A DNA stretch of 64,000 nucleotides. Source: Neobacillus sp. PS2-9. Its GTDB lineage: Bacteria > Bacillota > Bacilli > Bacillales > Cytobacillaceae. Position numbers and translations under genes: made by a program. Shown piece by piece: positions 35,467 through 44,807 of the stretch (within the stretch, counting starts at the first letter, position 1; each line of letters starts with the position of its first letter). The stretch is taken from contig NZ_CP133269.1 in assembly GCF_030915525.1 (NCBI RefSeq), forward strand, positions 3,321,001 through 3,385,000, read 5' to 3'. Below the pieces are notes generated by a model. That model searched no databases. It worked only from the letters and a program-made list of their open reading frames with translations, and was not told where the DNA came from.

Positions 35467-36393
35467 GTGACTACTAGTAAATCCAGATTAACTGCTTCAA
35501 TGTATGCAACGATGTCGATTAGTTTTTGGGGAGTTTCATTTGTATCTACCAAGGCTGTTTTAGGAAAGCTTGACCCCTATTCGTTGCTTGTCCTTCGTTT
35601 TGGAATAGGAGCCTTATTTTTGCTGTTGTTGTTACTTGTGCTGCGGACCCGGATATTCATTTCTTTAAAACATTTGCCCCATTTAATGATACTTGGCATT
35701 CTAGGAGTGTTTGTTCATCAGGTGCTTCAAGCAACAGCGTTGTTAACGATTGATGCTTCCTCTGCTGGATGGCTCATTTCCTTTTCACCTATCTTTACAG
35801 TCATCCTCTCTCTTCTCTTTTTACATGAAAAAATAAGCTTCACAAAGGTCGCAGGGATGGTCCTTGCGATTACTGGTGTTTTGCTAGTCACTTCGACAAG
35901 AAGCGGACACTCCTTCCAAATAGCTATGAATATTGGCTTTTTTCTCATGATACTTAGCACGCTAAATTGGGCTGTTTATTCGGTGCTGTTAAGAACCTTA
36001 AAACTCCCTTACCCTCCTCTTTTGGTGACTTTTTATATGAGTTTACTTGGCCTAATCCTCACAACCCCTTTTATCATAAGGAATAGAGGATGGGAATCCC
36101 TTTCCCTTTTGACCCATACAGAATGGGCTCATTTGTTGTTTCTCGGCATTTTTGTTTCAGGCATCGCATATTGGTATTGGGGAAAGGCACTTGAAGTGCT
36201 GGAGGCTTCAAAGGTATCTATGTTTCTCTACTTAGAGCCAATCACAACCTTAATTGCTGCGGTTCTACTTTTACAGGAGAAAATTTTACTCATAAGTGTT
36301 GCTGGAGGAATCATAATTATTATTGGAGTCATTATTGTTAATGGACATCTGATGCCTATGTTGTTCAACTTCTTTAAGAAAAAACGACTATAG
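35467..36393 (+). CDS. EamA family (DMT) transporter
   Basis: A drug/metabolite exporter of about 308 residues with ten membrane helices arranged as two EamA repeats (first ending near GVLLVTSTRSG, second near GVIIVNGHLM). FWGVSFVSTKAVLG is the typical first-helix motif. The start is uncertain: GTG 35467 follows GAAGGG; ATG 35458 and TTG 35431 are in frame. It is followed after 15 bp by the cupin gene and is probably co-transcribed. Confidence 0.9.
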   Translation: MTTSKSRLTASMYATMSISFWGVSFVSTKAVLGKLDPYSLLVLRFGIGALFLLLLLLVLRTRIFISLKHLPHLMILGILGVFVHQVLQATALLTIDASSAGWLISFSPIFTVILSLLFLHEKISFTKVAGMVLAITGVLLVTSTRSGHSFQIAMNIGFFLMILSTLNWAVYSVLLRTLKLPYPPLLVTFYMSLLGLILTTPFIIRNRGWESLSLLTHTEWAHLLFLGIFVSGIAYWYWGKALEVLEASKVSMFLYLEPITTLIAAVLLLQEKILLISVAGGIIIIIGVIIVNGHLMPMLFNFFKKKRL

Positions 36394-36408
36394 GAGGAGT
36401 AATACTTC

Positions 36409-36981
36409 ATGACTTTTACAAATAGGATTAAGATTATTTTAGATCCTTTAAAAAAACCATCAAAGGACGAATTAAAAGAGGCTCTATTAAAACTTGATAT
36501 AAAAATCGATGATCTTGCTAGCTTGCCAGAACCATCAAAGGGTAAACCGTACAATCGAAGGCTTCTTTATAAAAATGATGAAGTTGAACTGCTTGTAATG
36601 AATTGGTCGCAATTAGAGTGTGCCCCACATGACCATGGCCATTCCCACGGTTGGATCCAAGTCCTGTCCGGTACCTCGCTTAATTCGGTTTATGAGGTAA
36701 AAGGCAACGGCTTGCCTACCGAATTGTTTCATCAATACCATCATCAAGGAAAATATTTCTATGCACCGAAGAAAGCTATTCATAAAATGCAAGCTTCCCA
36801 TAAGTCCGATTTAGTCACTCTCCACCTATACTCCCCTCCCATCAAAGGTATGATTGTCTACGACCTACAAAAATGTGCGGCCTGTGTGGTATCCGATGAT
36901 TGCGGAGCATGGTGGCCTGATGAGCAATATCAGAAGGTGAAAGAGATACAGCTTAAGAGGGTTGGAATTATTGAAGAATAA
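36409..36981 (+). CDS. Cysteine dioxygenase family cupin
   Basis: A 190-residue protein of the cysteine dioxygenase-like cupin family. The metal motif is HDHGHSHGW (two His plus a third downstream near LVTLHLYSPP). Such enzymes oxidise thiols (cysteine, 3-mercaptopropionate) with O2. A C-terminal tail has CAAC and a further Cys. AGGAGGAG precedes the ATG. Next to an EamA exporter, it may belong to thiol or cysteine overflow handling; substrate inferred. Confidence 0.85.
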   Translation: MTFTNRIKIILDPLKKPSKDELKEALLKLDIKIDDLASLPEPSKGKPYNRRLLYKNDEVELLVMNWSQLECAPHDHGHSHGWIQVLSGTSLNSVYEVKGNGLPTELFHQYHHQGKYFYAPKKAIHKMQASHKSDLVTLHLYSPPIKGMIVYDLQKCAACVVSDDCGAWWPDEQYQKVKEIQLKRVGIIEE

Positions 36982-36993
36982 TAGTTTACTTAA

Positions 36994-37028
36994 AAAAATC
37001 CCTCTGCAATTATTGTAAAGGGATTTTT
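36994..37028. terminator. Bidirectional terminator
   Basis: AAAAATCCCT and AGGGATTTTT pair between the convergent cupin and permease genes. Confidence 0.8.
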
Positions 37029-37039
37029 ACTTTATTTAT

Positions 37040-38644
37040 CTATTGTAAATTAATTACTGGGCCATTCACTTGCTGATAAGGGACGTACTCTAGTTGAAAC
37101 TGCGCATTCATTGGCAATTCATAAGCAAGTGTGCCCGTGACACTACTGCCAGGATCTAGTTCACCAGATGAGAGGGTTGTATCAATATCGATCATCAAGA
37201 ACGGCTGCATATATATGTTCCCTTTGCTATCCTTAACATTGAAGAAATGGGGTGCAAACCGCACCTTCTCTTTTCCTGTATTTTTCAGTTCAACTGTAAT
37301 GATGAAAAATTCATTTCCTGCCTTAGGTTTTTCTTCAGAGGTTCCTTTTGATTTTTCTACCTTTGTTACCGTTAGTGTCGAATCTGTTAGTTTAATTTCT
37401 TCCCCTACTGCATGTGGTTTCTGTTTCACTGGGCTTGAAGTTTCTTGTGCTAGTGGCGAAGTGGAAACAACTGGCTTAGTGGATGTAGATTTCTTATTGG
37501 CACTAGCCGCCTCCGGAATTTTGGCCTTCCCACCTGGTTCATAAACAGTCACTAAACATATAAAAATAACCACTAACCCCCAAATCAAACCCTTCCTGCT
37601 AAAAAACTTTCTCTTAGATTCTTTACCAACAACCTCCGAAAATCCATGTGGTTGTTGTTCTTTTTTCACGAATTCAAAAAGATGCTTTTCTGGTTGAATG
37701 GGTGAAGAAATAATTGCATCCTTCTTTTTCTTGTTTAGGACAAGCGTTCCATTCATCTGTTCTTCCAATTCTTTTCTCATCATGTTCACAATTAAGATAA
37801 CAACGAAAAAGCCTAAAATTGGGGCAAAAATCATCCATGGTGCTCTCATAAAGTCATGAAAATTCTGGCCAATTAAACCAGCCCACTCATTGGTTAAAGA
37901 CGCTGCCTTCGGCGGTTCTTCATACCCAAACGTTCCTCCAATTGTCTGACCGCCAAGAAAAAAAGAAAAAACACCTAAATGCATCGTGATCTGGAGGGCG
38001 CTTAATAACTGTTGGAAGGTAAATAAAACCCCATACGAGCGAAAATAGGGCATCAAATGTTTTCGGATTATATGAAACCTACTAGCCCCCATTAAATACG
38101 AACTCTTCACAAAGGATGTTCTAACCAATTCATCTGTAATATCTGATGCAAAAGTAGTAACCGACGGGAAACCAAGAAAGACTAGCATTAAAATCTGATA
38201 AGTAACAACCGAGGACATGGGACTTTCAAACGATCCATGCACTGGCAACATTAAAACAATTCCTAAGAATATAGTCGGAATATATCTAAAGATAACGAAA
38301 AAGTCCTTAAAATACTTTTTCAAATAAGGGGCATAAATGGATAAGAAAACACCCATTGCCCCTCCAAATAGGACTCTCAAGAGGGCAACAACAAGTGCTG
38401 TAACTAACGTGTATTTTGCACCATACAACATAAGCAAATGCATATCCTGTCCGTTACGGTCCGTTCCCATGATATGTCCAAACGATGGTGGAAACGGGGC
38501 TCTCCCAAGCACATTGCCCTCTTCATCGGAAACTAAGATTTGTTTATTAAAATCCATTGGTCCGTAAAGTGGATATAAATAACTTGCTAGAAAAAGAAGG
38601 AGGAGGAGAGCTATTCCTATAATCGTTTTTTTATACTTCCTCAT
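37040..38644 (-). CDS. Dpp/Opp-type ABC permease fused to a DUF4352 domain
   Basis: A 534-residue fusion. Residues 1-310 are a DppC-like permease with an N-terminal helix, a long external loop (PFPPSFGHIMGTDRNGQDM, the family hallmark) and five more helices. After a cytoplasmic linker, another helix (about 350-367) leads to a Ser/Thr/Lys-rich spacer and an extracytoplasmic DUF4352 Ig-like domain (about 412-534, FIITVELKNTGKEKVRF). Its start overlaps the DppB-like gene's stop by four bases. No ATPase or binding protein gene is nearby. Confidence 0.85.
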   Translation of the reverse strand: MRKYKKTIIGIALLLLLFLASYLYPLYGPMDFNKQILVSDEEGNVLGRAPFPPSFGHIMGTDRNGQDMHLLMLYGAKYTLVTALVVALLRVLFGGAMGVFLSIYAPYLKKYFKDFFVIFRYIPTIFLGIVLMLPVHGSFESPMSSVVTYQILMLVFLGFPSVTTFASDITDELVRTSFVKSSYLMGASRFHIIRKHLMPYFRSYGVLFTFQQLLSALQITMHLGVFSFFLGGQTIGGTFGYEEPPKAASLTNEWAGLIGQNFHDFMRAPWMIFAPILGFFVVILIVNMMRKELEEQMNGTLVLNKKKKDAIISSPIQPEKHLFEFVKKEQQPHGFSEVVGKESKRKFFSRKGLIWGLVVIFICLVTVYEPGGKAKIPEAASANKKSTSTKPVVSTSPLAQETSSPVKQKPHAVGEEIKLTDSTLTVTKVEKSKGTSEEKPKAGNEFFIITVELKNTGKEKVRFAPHFFNVKDSKGNIYMQPFLMIDIDTTLSSGELDPGSSVTGTLAYELPMNAQFQLEYVPYQQVNGPVINLQ

Positions 38645-39510
38645 AAACTAACACTCTCCTTCCCTTTAAAAAACGTGAGCACCAAGAGACTTATGGCTTC
38701 TATAATTAAAAGAGGCAATGTAAACAGTAGTAGACATATTACTAGTAATAAAAACTCGCCCATTCCCATTGCGATTGGAAAAGTTTTCGTGAAACCATTG
38801 ATGTTAAACATGAACTCCAAAAGATAAAGATTGGAGAGAATAATCCAAATGCTTGTTCTCAACTGAATGATAAATAGTGGGAAGATGTTACGAATCATAT
38901 GTACAATTAAAATCCTACTTTTCCTAATTCCTTTTGCCTTAAGGTATAAAACATAGTCCCTAGACTCTTCCCCCTCTAAGGCCTTAATTAGAAATTGCAT
39001 AAAAAACAGGGTTGGGAGGAAACCGATTGTTACGATGGGCACAAAATAAGGCTTGTGACCAAAGATGCCATATAGCTGCAAAAATTTAAGTCCAGTAGTT
39101 TTATAGAGAGTTATTACGAAAAACATAAATAGAAAAATAATGAGTAAATCAGGAACGGACTCAAAAAAATTAATAACTTTCTTAAACATGTTTCCTATTT
39201 TTTTTGGTGCCAATTGGACCATAATCGCTCCTAGCATGCCAACGATGATAACCACCAATATGGAAGCAAATACAATGGTCATCGAATAACGATAGCTTTC
39301 AGCCATATTTATTTGTTCAATTAAACCTATGAATTGAGGATCTTTTATTTGAGTCAATTTGTGAATATTAATTTCAACAAATTCCCTAAACGGTTTAAAG
39401 TTGATTGTTAGTGTTTTTCCTATTCCAATTAATGTAGGTAGTGCAAAAACAAACAGGATTCCTGAAATCATGAGAATAATCCTTAGGGGCAGATCCAAAT
39501 ATTTTTTCAT
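38641..39510 (-). CDS. Dpp/Opp-type ABC permease (DppB-like)
   Basis: A 289-residue permease with six predicted helices and a large first extracytoplasmic loop (KDPQFIGLIEQINMAESYRYS). The coupling-helix region (DYVLYLKAKGIRKSRILIVHMIRNIFP) is the EAA-type ATPase contact. GAGG precedes the ATG. It forms a two-gene operon with the DppC-DUF4352 fusion; ATPases must come from elsewhere. Confidence 0.87.
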   Translation of the reverse strand: MKKYLDLPLRIILMISGILFVFALPTLIGIGKTLTINFKPFREFVEINIHKLTQIKDPQFIGLIEQINMAESYRYSMTIVFASILVVIIVGMLGAIMVQLAPKKIGNMFKKVINFFESVPDLLIIFLFMFFVITLYKTTGLKFLQLYGIFGHKPYFVPIVTIGFLPTLFFMQFLIKALEGEESRDYVLYLKAKGIRKSRILIVHMIRNIFPLFIIQLRTSIWIILSNLYLLEFMFNINGFTKTFPIAMGMGEFLLLVICLLLFTLPLLIIEAISLLVLTFFKGKESVSL

Positions 39511-39640
39511 TTTTTACCTCTCTTACATTTATATTGTCCGATATAGATAACTCTAAAGGAATTAGACGTGTCTGAACTGGTTTTTTGTTCACATTTTTGT
39601 AAAAAAAGTAAAATTATTTACAAAAATTAATCATTTCAAA

Positions 39641-39688
39641 AAAAGCTTGCCGATTAGTCTATTCAACGACTTAATCAGCAAGCTTTTT
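39641..39688 (-). terminator. Terminator of the nitrilase/GNAT operon
   Basis: AAAAGCTTGC-CGATTA pairs with TTAATC-A-GCAAGCTTTT; flanked by T on the minus strand. Confidence 0.75.
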
Positions 39689-39694
39689 CTATCA

Positions 39695-40366
39695 TTAAAA
39701 ATATAATAATGCCACTTTTTCTTTTGCTTCTAAGTTTTGAATCATTGAGTACCAAGATTCTGGTTTATTAGATAAGACGGTATAATAGCGTTTCAAAAAT
39801 TTCACTATTAAATCTGATTGCAGCTCATTCAATTCTCCATCCATTGGGAGGAAACATAGATCTAGACCTGTGACAGCTTCCCCATCATTGTTCCAGGACG
39901 GGTGAACATATGGAAAATCCAAACGTTTGTATCCAAGGTGTGCCAGCACTTCACGACGAACATAAGGATCCATCGGCTTAACACCGCCAAATTCATAGTG
40001 CTCTACACGATATGGATCATAGATTTCAGCAAACATACCCATCAGTTTCTTCCCATTCGCTGCTGCTAATTCATTCAGGTCTTCTAGTCTTTTATTCGCT
40101 AAAAAGGGACCTATGCCCAAGCCTGCTTGGCCAATAATTGTAAAATCCGTCATTGCTACATTAAAATCTTCATAATAACGGTACTCAGTTGCGCCCACTA
40201 CTTTTCCTTCATGAACAGCGACAAAAACACGGATACCTGGATCTTCTAACGGTTCTTTCCAAAGATCAAATTCTAGTACTTCTTCTGGGGGGAACACATC
40301 TTGCATTAATTGATGCATTTGTTTAAATAACGGATCGTTGATATTGGTTATTCTACTATATTCCAT
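39695..40366 (-). CDS. GNAT family acetyltransferase, third gene of the nitrilase operon
   Basis: A 223-residue GNAT-like protein (VFVAVHEGKVVGATEYRYYEDF, then GLGIGPFLANKRLEDLN as the acetyl-CoA loop). AAGGGGATGATCC precedes the ATG. It lies 18 bp after a second GNAT gene and two genes after the nitrilase, so all three are one operon. Substrate unknown. Confidence 0.85.
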   Translation of the reverse strand: MEYSRITNINDPLFKQMHQLMQDVFPPEEVLEFDLWKEPLEDPGIRVFVAVHEGKVVGATEYRYYEDFNVAMTDFTIIGQAGLGIGPFLANKRLEDLNELAAANGKKLMGMFAEIYDPYRVEHYEFGGVKPMDPYVRREVLAHLGYKRLDFPYVHPSWNNDGEAVTGLDLCFLPMDGELNELQSDLIVKFLKRYYTVLSNKPESWYSMIQNLEAKEKVALLYF

Positions 40367-40384
40367 TGGATCATCCCCTTTTCT

Positions 40385-41056
40385 TTATTTTGAATGGGAA
40401 AACGGATTTTTCCATTCCATTAGAGTCCCATAATTATAGGATTCTTCATCTTCTAAATAGTTTGCTACTACCCTTACAGGGGTACGACCGCAACGGAGGA
40501 GAAAAGTAATAACTGGATCCTTTAATTCTCCTTTTACCACCGCATCGATATATTGTTCTGGTGTCATATCATTCGCATGTTTGTGATACCCCGGCATTCT
40601 TCCTCCACCAAGCAATCTGTTCAATCCCAAATGAACAACTACATCATACATTGAAAACATTAGCCACTTGCCTAACCCTAATTTTCGAAATGCAGGTCGG
40701 ACACCAATATCGACTACGTAAAGAGTATTTCCATTTGGGTTGTGGTTACGAATATAGCCATTATCCGTTATTTCCTCCCAGGAATGCTCTGGATGTTGAG
40801 GATCAAAGTCCACTAGCAATCCAGTCATAGATCCAGCGATTTCACCATTCACTTCAATACATAAAGCTCCTTGCGGAAAAAGTGTCACATGGTTTTTTAG
40901 TTGCTCTTCATTCCACCACAATTCAGATGGAAATGGAGGAGGAAAACTTTCCTGTTGAATACGTATTAAATCAGGAAAGTCCTTTTCTTCATAATTTCGG
41001 ATGACAACTGGAACAGGTTTGTCTTGGTCGAAAACGAAAAATTCTTTTCGATACAT
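40385..41056 (-). CDS. GNAT family acetyltransferase (YhcX N-terminal-like)
   Basis: A 223-residue acetyltransferase. The acetyl-CoA loop is VRPAFRKLGLGKWLM. In B. subtilis YhcX one protein of about 510 residues combines a GNAT domain with a nitrilase; here the two parts are separate neighbouring genes, in nitrilase-GNAT order. GGGGGAA precedes the ATG. Function unproven. Confidence 0.85.
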   Translation of the reverse strand: MYRKEFFVFDQDKPVPVVIRNYEEKDFPDLIRIQQESFPPPFPSELWWNEEQLKNHVTLFPQGALCIEVNGEIAGSMTGLLVDFDPQHPEHSWEEITDNGYIRNHNPNGNTLYVVDIGVRPAFRKLGLGKWLMFSMYDVVVHLGLNRLLGGGRMPGYHKHANDMTPEQYIDAVVKGELKDPVITFLLRCGRTPVRVVANYLEDEESYNYGTLMEWKNPFSHSK

Positions 41057-41088
41057 GAGGATTCCCCCATTTCATTGTATAAATCCTC

Positions 41089-41952
41089 TTATTTTGTTTC
41101 CCAATCTGGGTAAAGATCTGTGCGTCGGTCACGCCATGTGGTAACCGATCCTTTTTCACGTACTTGATATAATAGCTCTAAATTCAAGTCAGCTGTAACG
41201 ATCATATCCTGATTAATCTCACCTTCCACCAAAATCCCTTTTGGCGGGAATGGAATGTCATTTGGTGTGATGACGACTGCCTGGCCAAAATTGGCACGCA
41301 TGAAATCAACTGTTGGCAGCGAGCCGATCGTACCAGTAGTGACAACATAGACTTGATTTTCGATGGCTCTTGCATGACTTGTGTAACGAACACGGTGAAA
41401 GCCGTGGCGATCGTCAGTACATGATGGACAGAAAATAACATCTGCCCCTTTCGCCTTTGCTATACGAACGATTTCCGGAAATTCAATGTCATAACAAGTT
41501 AACATAGCAATGGTACCTTTTTCTGTCTCGAATACCTCAAGGCCCTCACCTGGACTCATATTCCACTCATTAACTTCTGTTGGAGTAATATGCAGTTTTG
41601 CTTGTTCTACCACTCTTCCATCTGGATAAAACATATGTGCAACGTTATAAAGGCGATCACCTTTACGGATCACGTGTGTTCCACCTATAATGTGCATCTT
41701 ATATTGTTTGGCCAGTTCAATAAATAATGACCGGTACTGATCGGTATAATCAGGTAGTTCTTGGATGGTTAATGCTTCCCCTTTATCGTTGCCTATTGAC
41801 ATAAGCTGTGTAGTAAAAAATTCAGGGAAAATGATAAAATCGGATCCAAATTCTTCTGCTGTTTTGATATAATGCTCCACCTGGTCTGCAAACTCTTTAA
41901 AAGAGCTAATGGTATGAAGATAATACTGAACGGCTGATACTCTCATTTGCAT
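41089..41952 (-). CDS. Carbon-nitrogen hydrolase (nitrilase superfamily)
   Basis: A 287-residue amidase-type enzyme with the full catalytic triad Glu44 (IIFPEFFTT), Lys119 (QAKLHITPTE) and Cys153 (MLTCYDIEFPE). It hydrolyses an unidentified amide or carbamoyl compound. The start ATG 41952 has AAGGGG upstream. It is the first gene of the operon and lies 34 nt downstream of the predicted start point of an HxlR-type promoter (see 41993-42061), which suggests formaldehyde-linked expression. Confidence 0.93.
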   Translation of the reverse strand: MQMRVSAVQYYLHTISSFKEFADQVEHYIKTAEEFGSDFIIFPEFFTTQLMSIGNDKGEALTIQELPDYTDQYRSLFIELAKQYKMHIIGGTHVIRKGDRLYNVAHMFYPDGRVVEQAKLHITPTEVNEWNMSPGEGLEVFETEKGTIAMLTCYDIEFPEIVRIAKAKGADVIFCPSCTDDRHGFHRVRYTSHARAIENQVYVVTTGTIGSLPTVDFMRANFGQAVVITPNDIPFPPKGILVEGEINQDMIVTADLNLELLYQVREKGSVTTWRDRRTDLYPDWETK

Positions 41953-41992
41953 ACAATCCCCTTCTTTCTATTTGTAATAATCATTTAATCCT

Positions 41993-42061
41993 ATTATTAG
42001 CGAAATGAAAAATTTGAACAAGTACGCACTTTTTCATTACATAGTGTAAAAAACTATACTG
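41993..42061 (-). promoter_or_regulatory. HxlR-type operator and promoter, site A (nitrilase operon)
   Basis: Minus strand: CAGTATAG and CACTATGTAATG, then AAAAAGTGCGTACTT (42020-42061), overlapping a poor -35 (TTGTTC, 42016-42021), 17 bp, and -10 AATAAT (41993-41998). The operator and spacing match sites B, C and D. Confidence 0.75.
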
Positions 42062-42196
42062 TAAAATTTATATAGTTTCCCCTACCTTATTTTATTAGTA
42101 TAAAATAATCTTTTCTTTTTCATACTAAAAAGAAGAATTACCATTACACTTTTTCTAAAGTGAACAAATGGGAGCTTATATCAGTGGGGGATGCTT

Positions 42197-43678
42197 ATGT
42201 TTTGGAAAAAGGGTAAAAGCATTGCTAATGATAGTAGTGACGCACAACAACCTGTGCAAAGGAAGATATCACTAGACTCTCTAAAACAGGTTTTAGACAA
42301 TATGGACGATGTAGAGATAATCGAACGCACTACACTTAACGATCAAAAAGTTGTCTTAATCTATTTAAAAACCTTAATTGACCAGGAACGTTTGAATGAA
42401 TTGATAATAGAACCTGTTATCCAATGTCCACATGCCATGATTTACGAAAGCATAGCCACACCTAAAGTATTGAAGATCCAATCACTTGAAGAGGCACAGA
42501 AATTACTCCTCACCGGTGCTGTACTTCTGAATGATTGTATCCAAGAACAATGGTTGGTCATTCCTCTTCCTAACGAATTAAGTAGGGGGATTCAAACCTC
42601 TGAAACAGAAACAATTTTATACGGTGCAAAAGATAGTTTCACTGAACAATTAGAACCAAATATCACCCTCATACGCAGAAGACTTCCTATTACTGAATTA
42701 AAAACAGAGAAATATAAAGTAGGTTCATTAAGTGAAACAACTGTTGTCCTAATGTACATAGACGGGTTGACCAATCCTGAATATATATCAATAGCAAGAA
42801 AGAAAATCTCTGAAATTAACTTTGATTTATTTTTCGATTCATCCCAGGTAGCGGCATTTATGGAGGAACATCATCACAGTATTTTTCCACAATTCCAACA
42901 AACTGACCGCCCAGATGTTTGTGCTTATTCCTTAGGGCTCGGTAAATTAACTATCTTGGTAGAGAACACACCGTTTGTATTAATTGCACCAATCACCTTT
43001 TTTCACCTTTTCCAATCTCCTGAGGATTATATTAATCGTTGGCCGGTTGCAAGTTTTTTAAGAGTTATTCGATATTTTAGCTTTTTTCTGTCCGTCACAC
43101 TGATACCATTTTATGTTGCATTAACAACCCACCATTATCAAATGATTCCCTTACAAATACTATTTGTTTTAGTGGAATCTAGAAGTAAACTACCTTTTAC
43201 ACCATTTTGGGAAGCATTAGTGATGTTAACTATTCTTGAAATCATAAAAGAAGCGAGTTTACGGATGCCGACCAAATCAAGTCAAACCTTAGGGGTGATT
43301 GGTGGTATAGTTATCGGTCAAGCAGCGGTTCAAGCGGGTTTTGCGAGCAAAGTATTAATTGTATTAGTTTGTATTTCAACCATCTCCTCATTTTTAGTAC
43401 CAAACTATTTGATGACGAAGGCAAATACACTCATTCAATTTGGTTTTCTTCTCCTTTCATCCTTTTTTGGTGTTTTTGGCATTGCCATGGGAGCAATTGC
43501 CATTTTAGCACATCTAAATGGTCTTACTTCCTTAAAACAACCCTATTTTTCACCAATCGCTCCATTTTACTGGAAGGACTGGATCGATCTCTTTATTAGA
43601 GGGCCTTTAATAAACATGAAATCCCGTCCGGATCATTTACACCCTTTACAGAAATGGAGATACAAACGAAGGATGTGA
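42197..43678 (+). CDS. Spore germination receptor protein, GerA subunit
   Basis: A 493-residue GerA/GerKA family protein: a soluble N-terminal half (about 1-280) and four or five membrane helices at the C-terminus, with the conserved PFTPFWEALVMLTILEIIKEASLRMP segment. It forms the A subunit of a nutrient germinant receptor in the inner spore membrane. ATG 42197 follows GGGGG at six bases; the ATG at 42191 touches it. First of three genes gerA-gerB-gerC. In Bacillus these are read by forespore sigma-G, but I did not find a clear box pair. Confidence 0.94.
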   Translation: MFWKKGKSIANDSSDAQQPVQRKISLDSLKQVLDNMDDVEIIERTTLNDQKVVLIYLKTLIDQERLNELIIEPVIQCPHAMIYESIATPKVLKIQSLEEAQKLLLTGAVLLNDCIQEQWLVIPLPNELSRGIQTSETETILYGAKDSFTEQLEPNITLIRRRLPITELKTEKYKVGSLSETTVVLMYIDGLTNPEYISIARKKISEINFDLFFDSSQVAAFMEEHHHSIFPQFQQTDRPDVCAYSLGLGKLTILVENTPFVLIAPITFFHLFQSPEDYINRWPVASFLRVIRYFSFFLSVTLIPFYVALTTHHYQMIPLQILFVLVESRSKLPFTPFWEALVMLTILEIIKEASLRMPTKSSQTLGVIGGIVIGQAAVQAGFASKVLIVLVCISTISSFLVPNYLMTKANTLIQFGFLLLSSFFGVFGIAMGAIAILAHLNGLTSLKQPYFSPIAPFYWKDWIDLFIRGPLINMKSRPDHLHPLQKWRYKRRM

Positions 43679-43685
43679 TTCAAAG

Positions 43686-44807
43686 TTGACCACATTTTCC
43701 TTATTTGATAAATCATCTAAATTTGACGGAATCTATGCCTTTTTCATCGTGAACCGTTTCCAAATGCTTTACCTATTTTTTTTAATGCCTACCTACTTAT
43801 TACATCCGTTTATGATTTGGGGCATTGTTGCAATGGCAATCTTTTCCCAACTCAATATAAAGCTGTTATGCAAATGGCTAGAATCAAATTATGCTAAAAA
43901 GGGATATCAAGGTTTTGTAGAGCTTTTTGGTGTTCGAATGGTAAGGCTTTTGACTTTTATAGGCCTAATATTGATACTAATTAAAATAACTGTGATCACA
44001 CTCGGATACTTAGAAGTCATTCATGATTTTATTTTCCCATCAATGAATTCAAATTGGATTATTTTTTTCATTCTTCTTACGAGCTCCTATGTTGCTTCAC
44101 TAGGAATGAAAAATACCATACGGTTTGTGGTAATTGTTTTTTTATGTGTTTTTTGGATAATTTTTTTATATTTTCCCTTTTTTATTCCACCAATCGCTGC
44201 ATTACATGATTTGTATCCCTTGATACCAACAAATTGGACAACTGATTCATGGAAAGGATTGTTACTCATTTGGTCTTCATATTCAGGACCAGAGTATTTA
44301 ATCTGTTTAATTCCTTGGATCAAACCACAACAAAAAATGAGTAAATATTTAACTTATGCGAATGCTCTTTCTACTTCAGAGTATTTGCTATTGTTTATTG
44401 CGAGTTTATTCTTTTTCGGTTCAAATTATTTAAGTAAAAGTAAATACCCTATTATTCATATGATTCGATACTTACAATCTCCCATGTTTGAACGACTGGA
44501 TATTATCCTGATTTCACTTCATATGTTTGTATTGGTGTTTGCTATATCCATTTTCATGTTATGTATATATGGGGCTACAAGAATCATCCTAAAAAAAACA
44601 AGTACCCAACCTTCACGTATGGGTTTTGCTGTCACTTGTATTATGTTATTTCTCTGCTTTGTAATTGTGAATAATTGGATTTGGTCCATTGAAACCGAAC
44701 AGAATTTTCTCCTGAATATTCAAATTTGGTTAAGTGGAATAACTTACTTTATCGTCCCAACATTCTTGCTCCTATTGACAAAGCTAAAAGGGCGTGTAAA
44801 AGCATGA
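43686..44807 (+). CDS. Spore germination receptor protein, GerB subunit
   Basis: A 373-residue membrane protein with about ten helices, of the GerAB/endospore germination permease family related to APC amino acid transporters. It is the likely germinant-binding subunit. The start is TTG 43686 with AAGGATGTGA upstream; the spacing from the A subunit is seven bases. The stop overlaps the start of the C subunit. Confidence 0.92.
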   Translation: MTTFSLFDKSSKFDGIYAFFIVNRFQMLYLFFLMPTYLLHPFMIWGIVAMAIFSQLNIKLLCKWLESNYAKKGYQGFVELFGVRMVRLLTFIGLILILIKITVITLGYLEVIHDFIFPSMNSNWIIFFILLTSSYVASLGMKNTIRFVVIVFLCVFWIIFLYFPFFIPPIAALHDLYPLIPTNWTTDSWKGLLLIWSSYSGPEYLICLIPWIKPQQKMSKYLTYANALSTSEYLLLFIASLFFFGSNYLSKSKYPIIHMIRYLQSPMFERLDIILISLHMFVLVFAISIFMLCIYGATRIILKKTSTQPSRMGFAVTCIMLFLCFVIVNNWIWSIETEQNFLLNIQIWLSGITYFIVPTFLLLLTKLKGRVKA

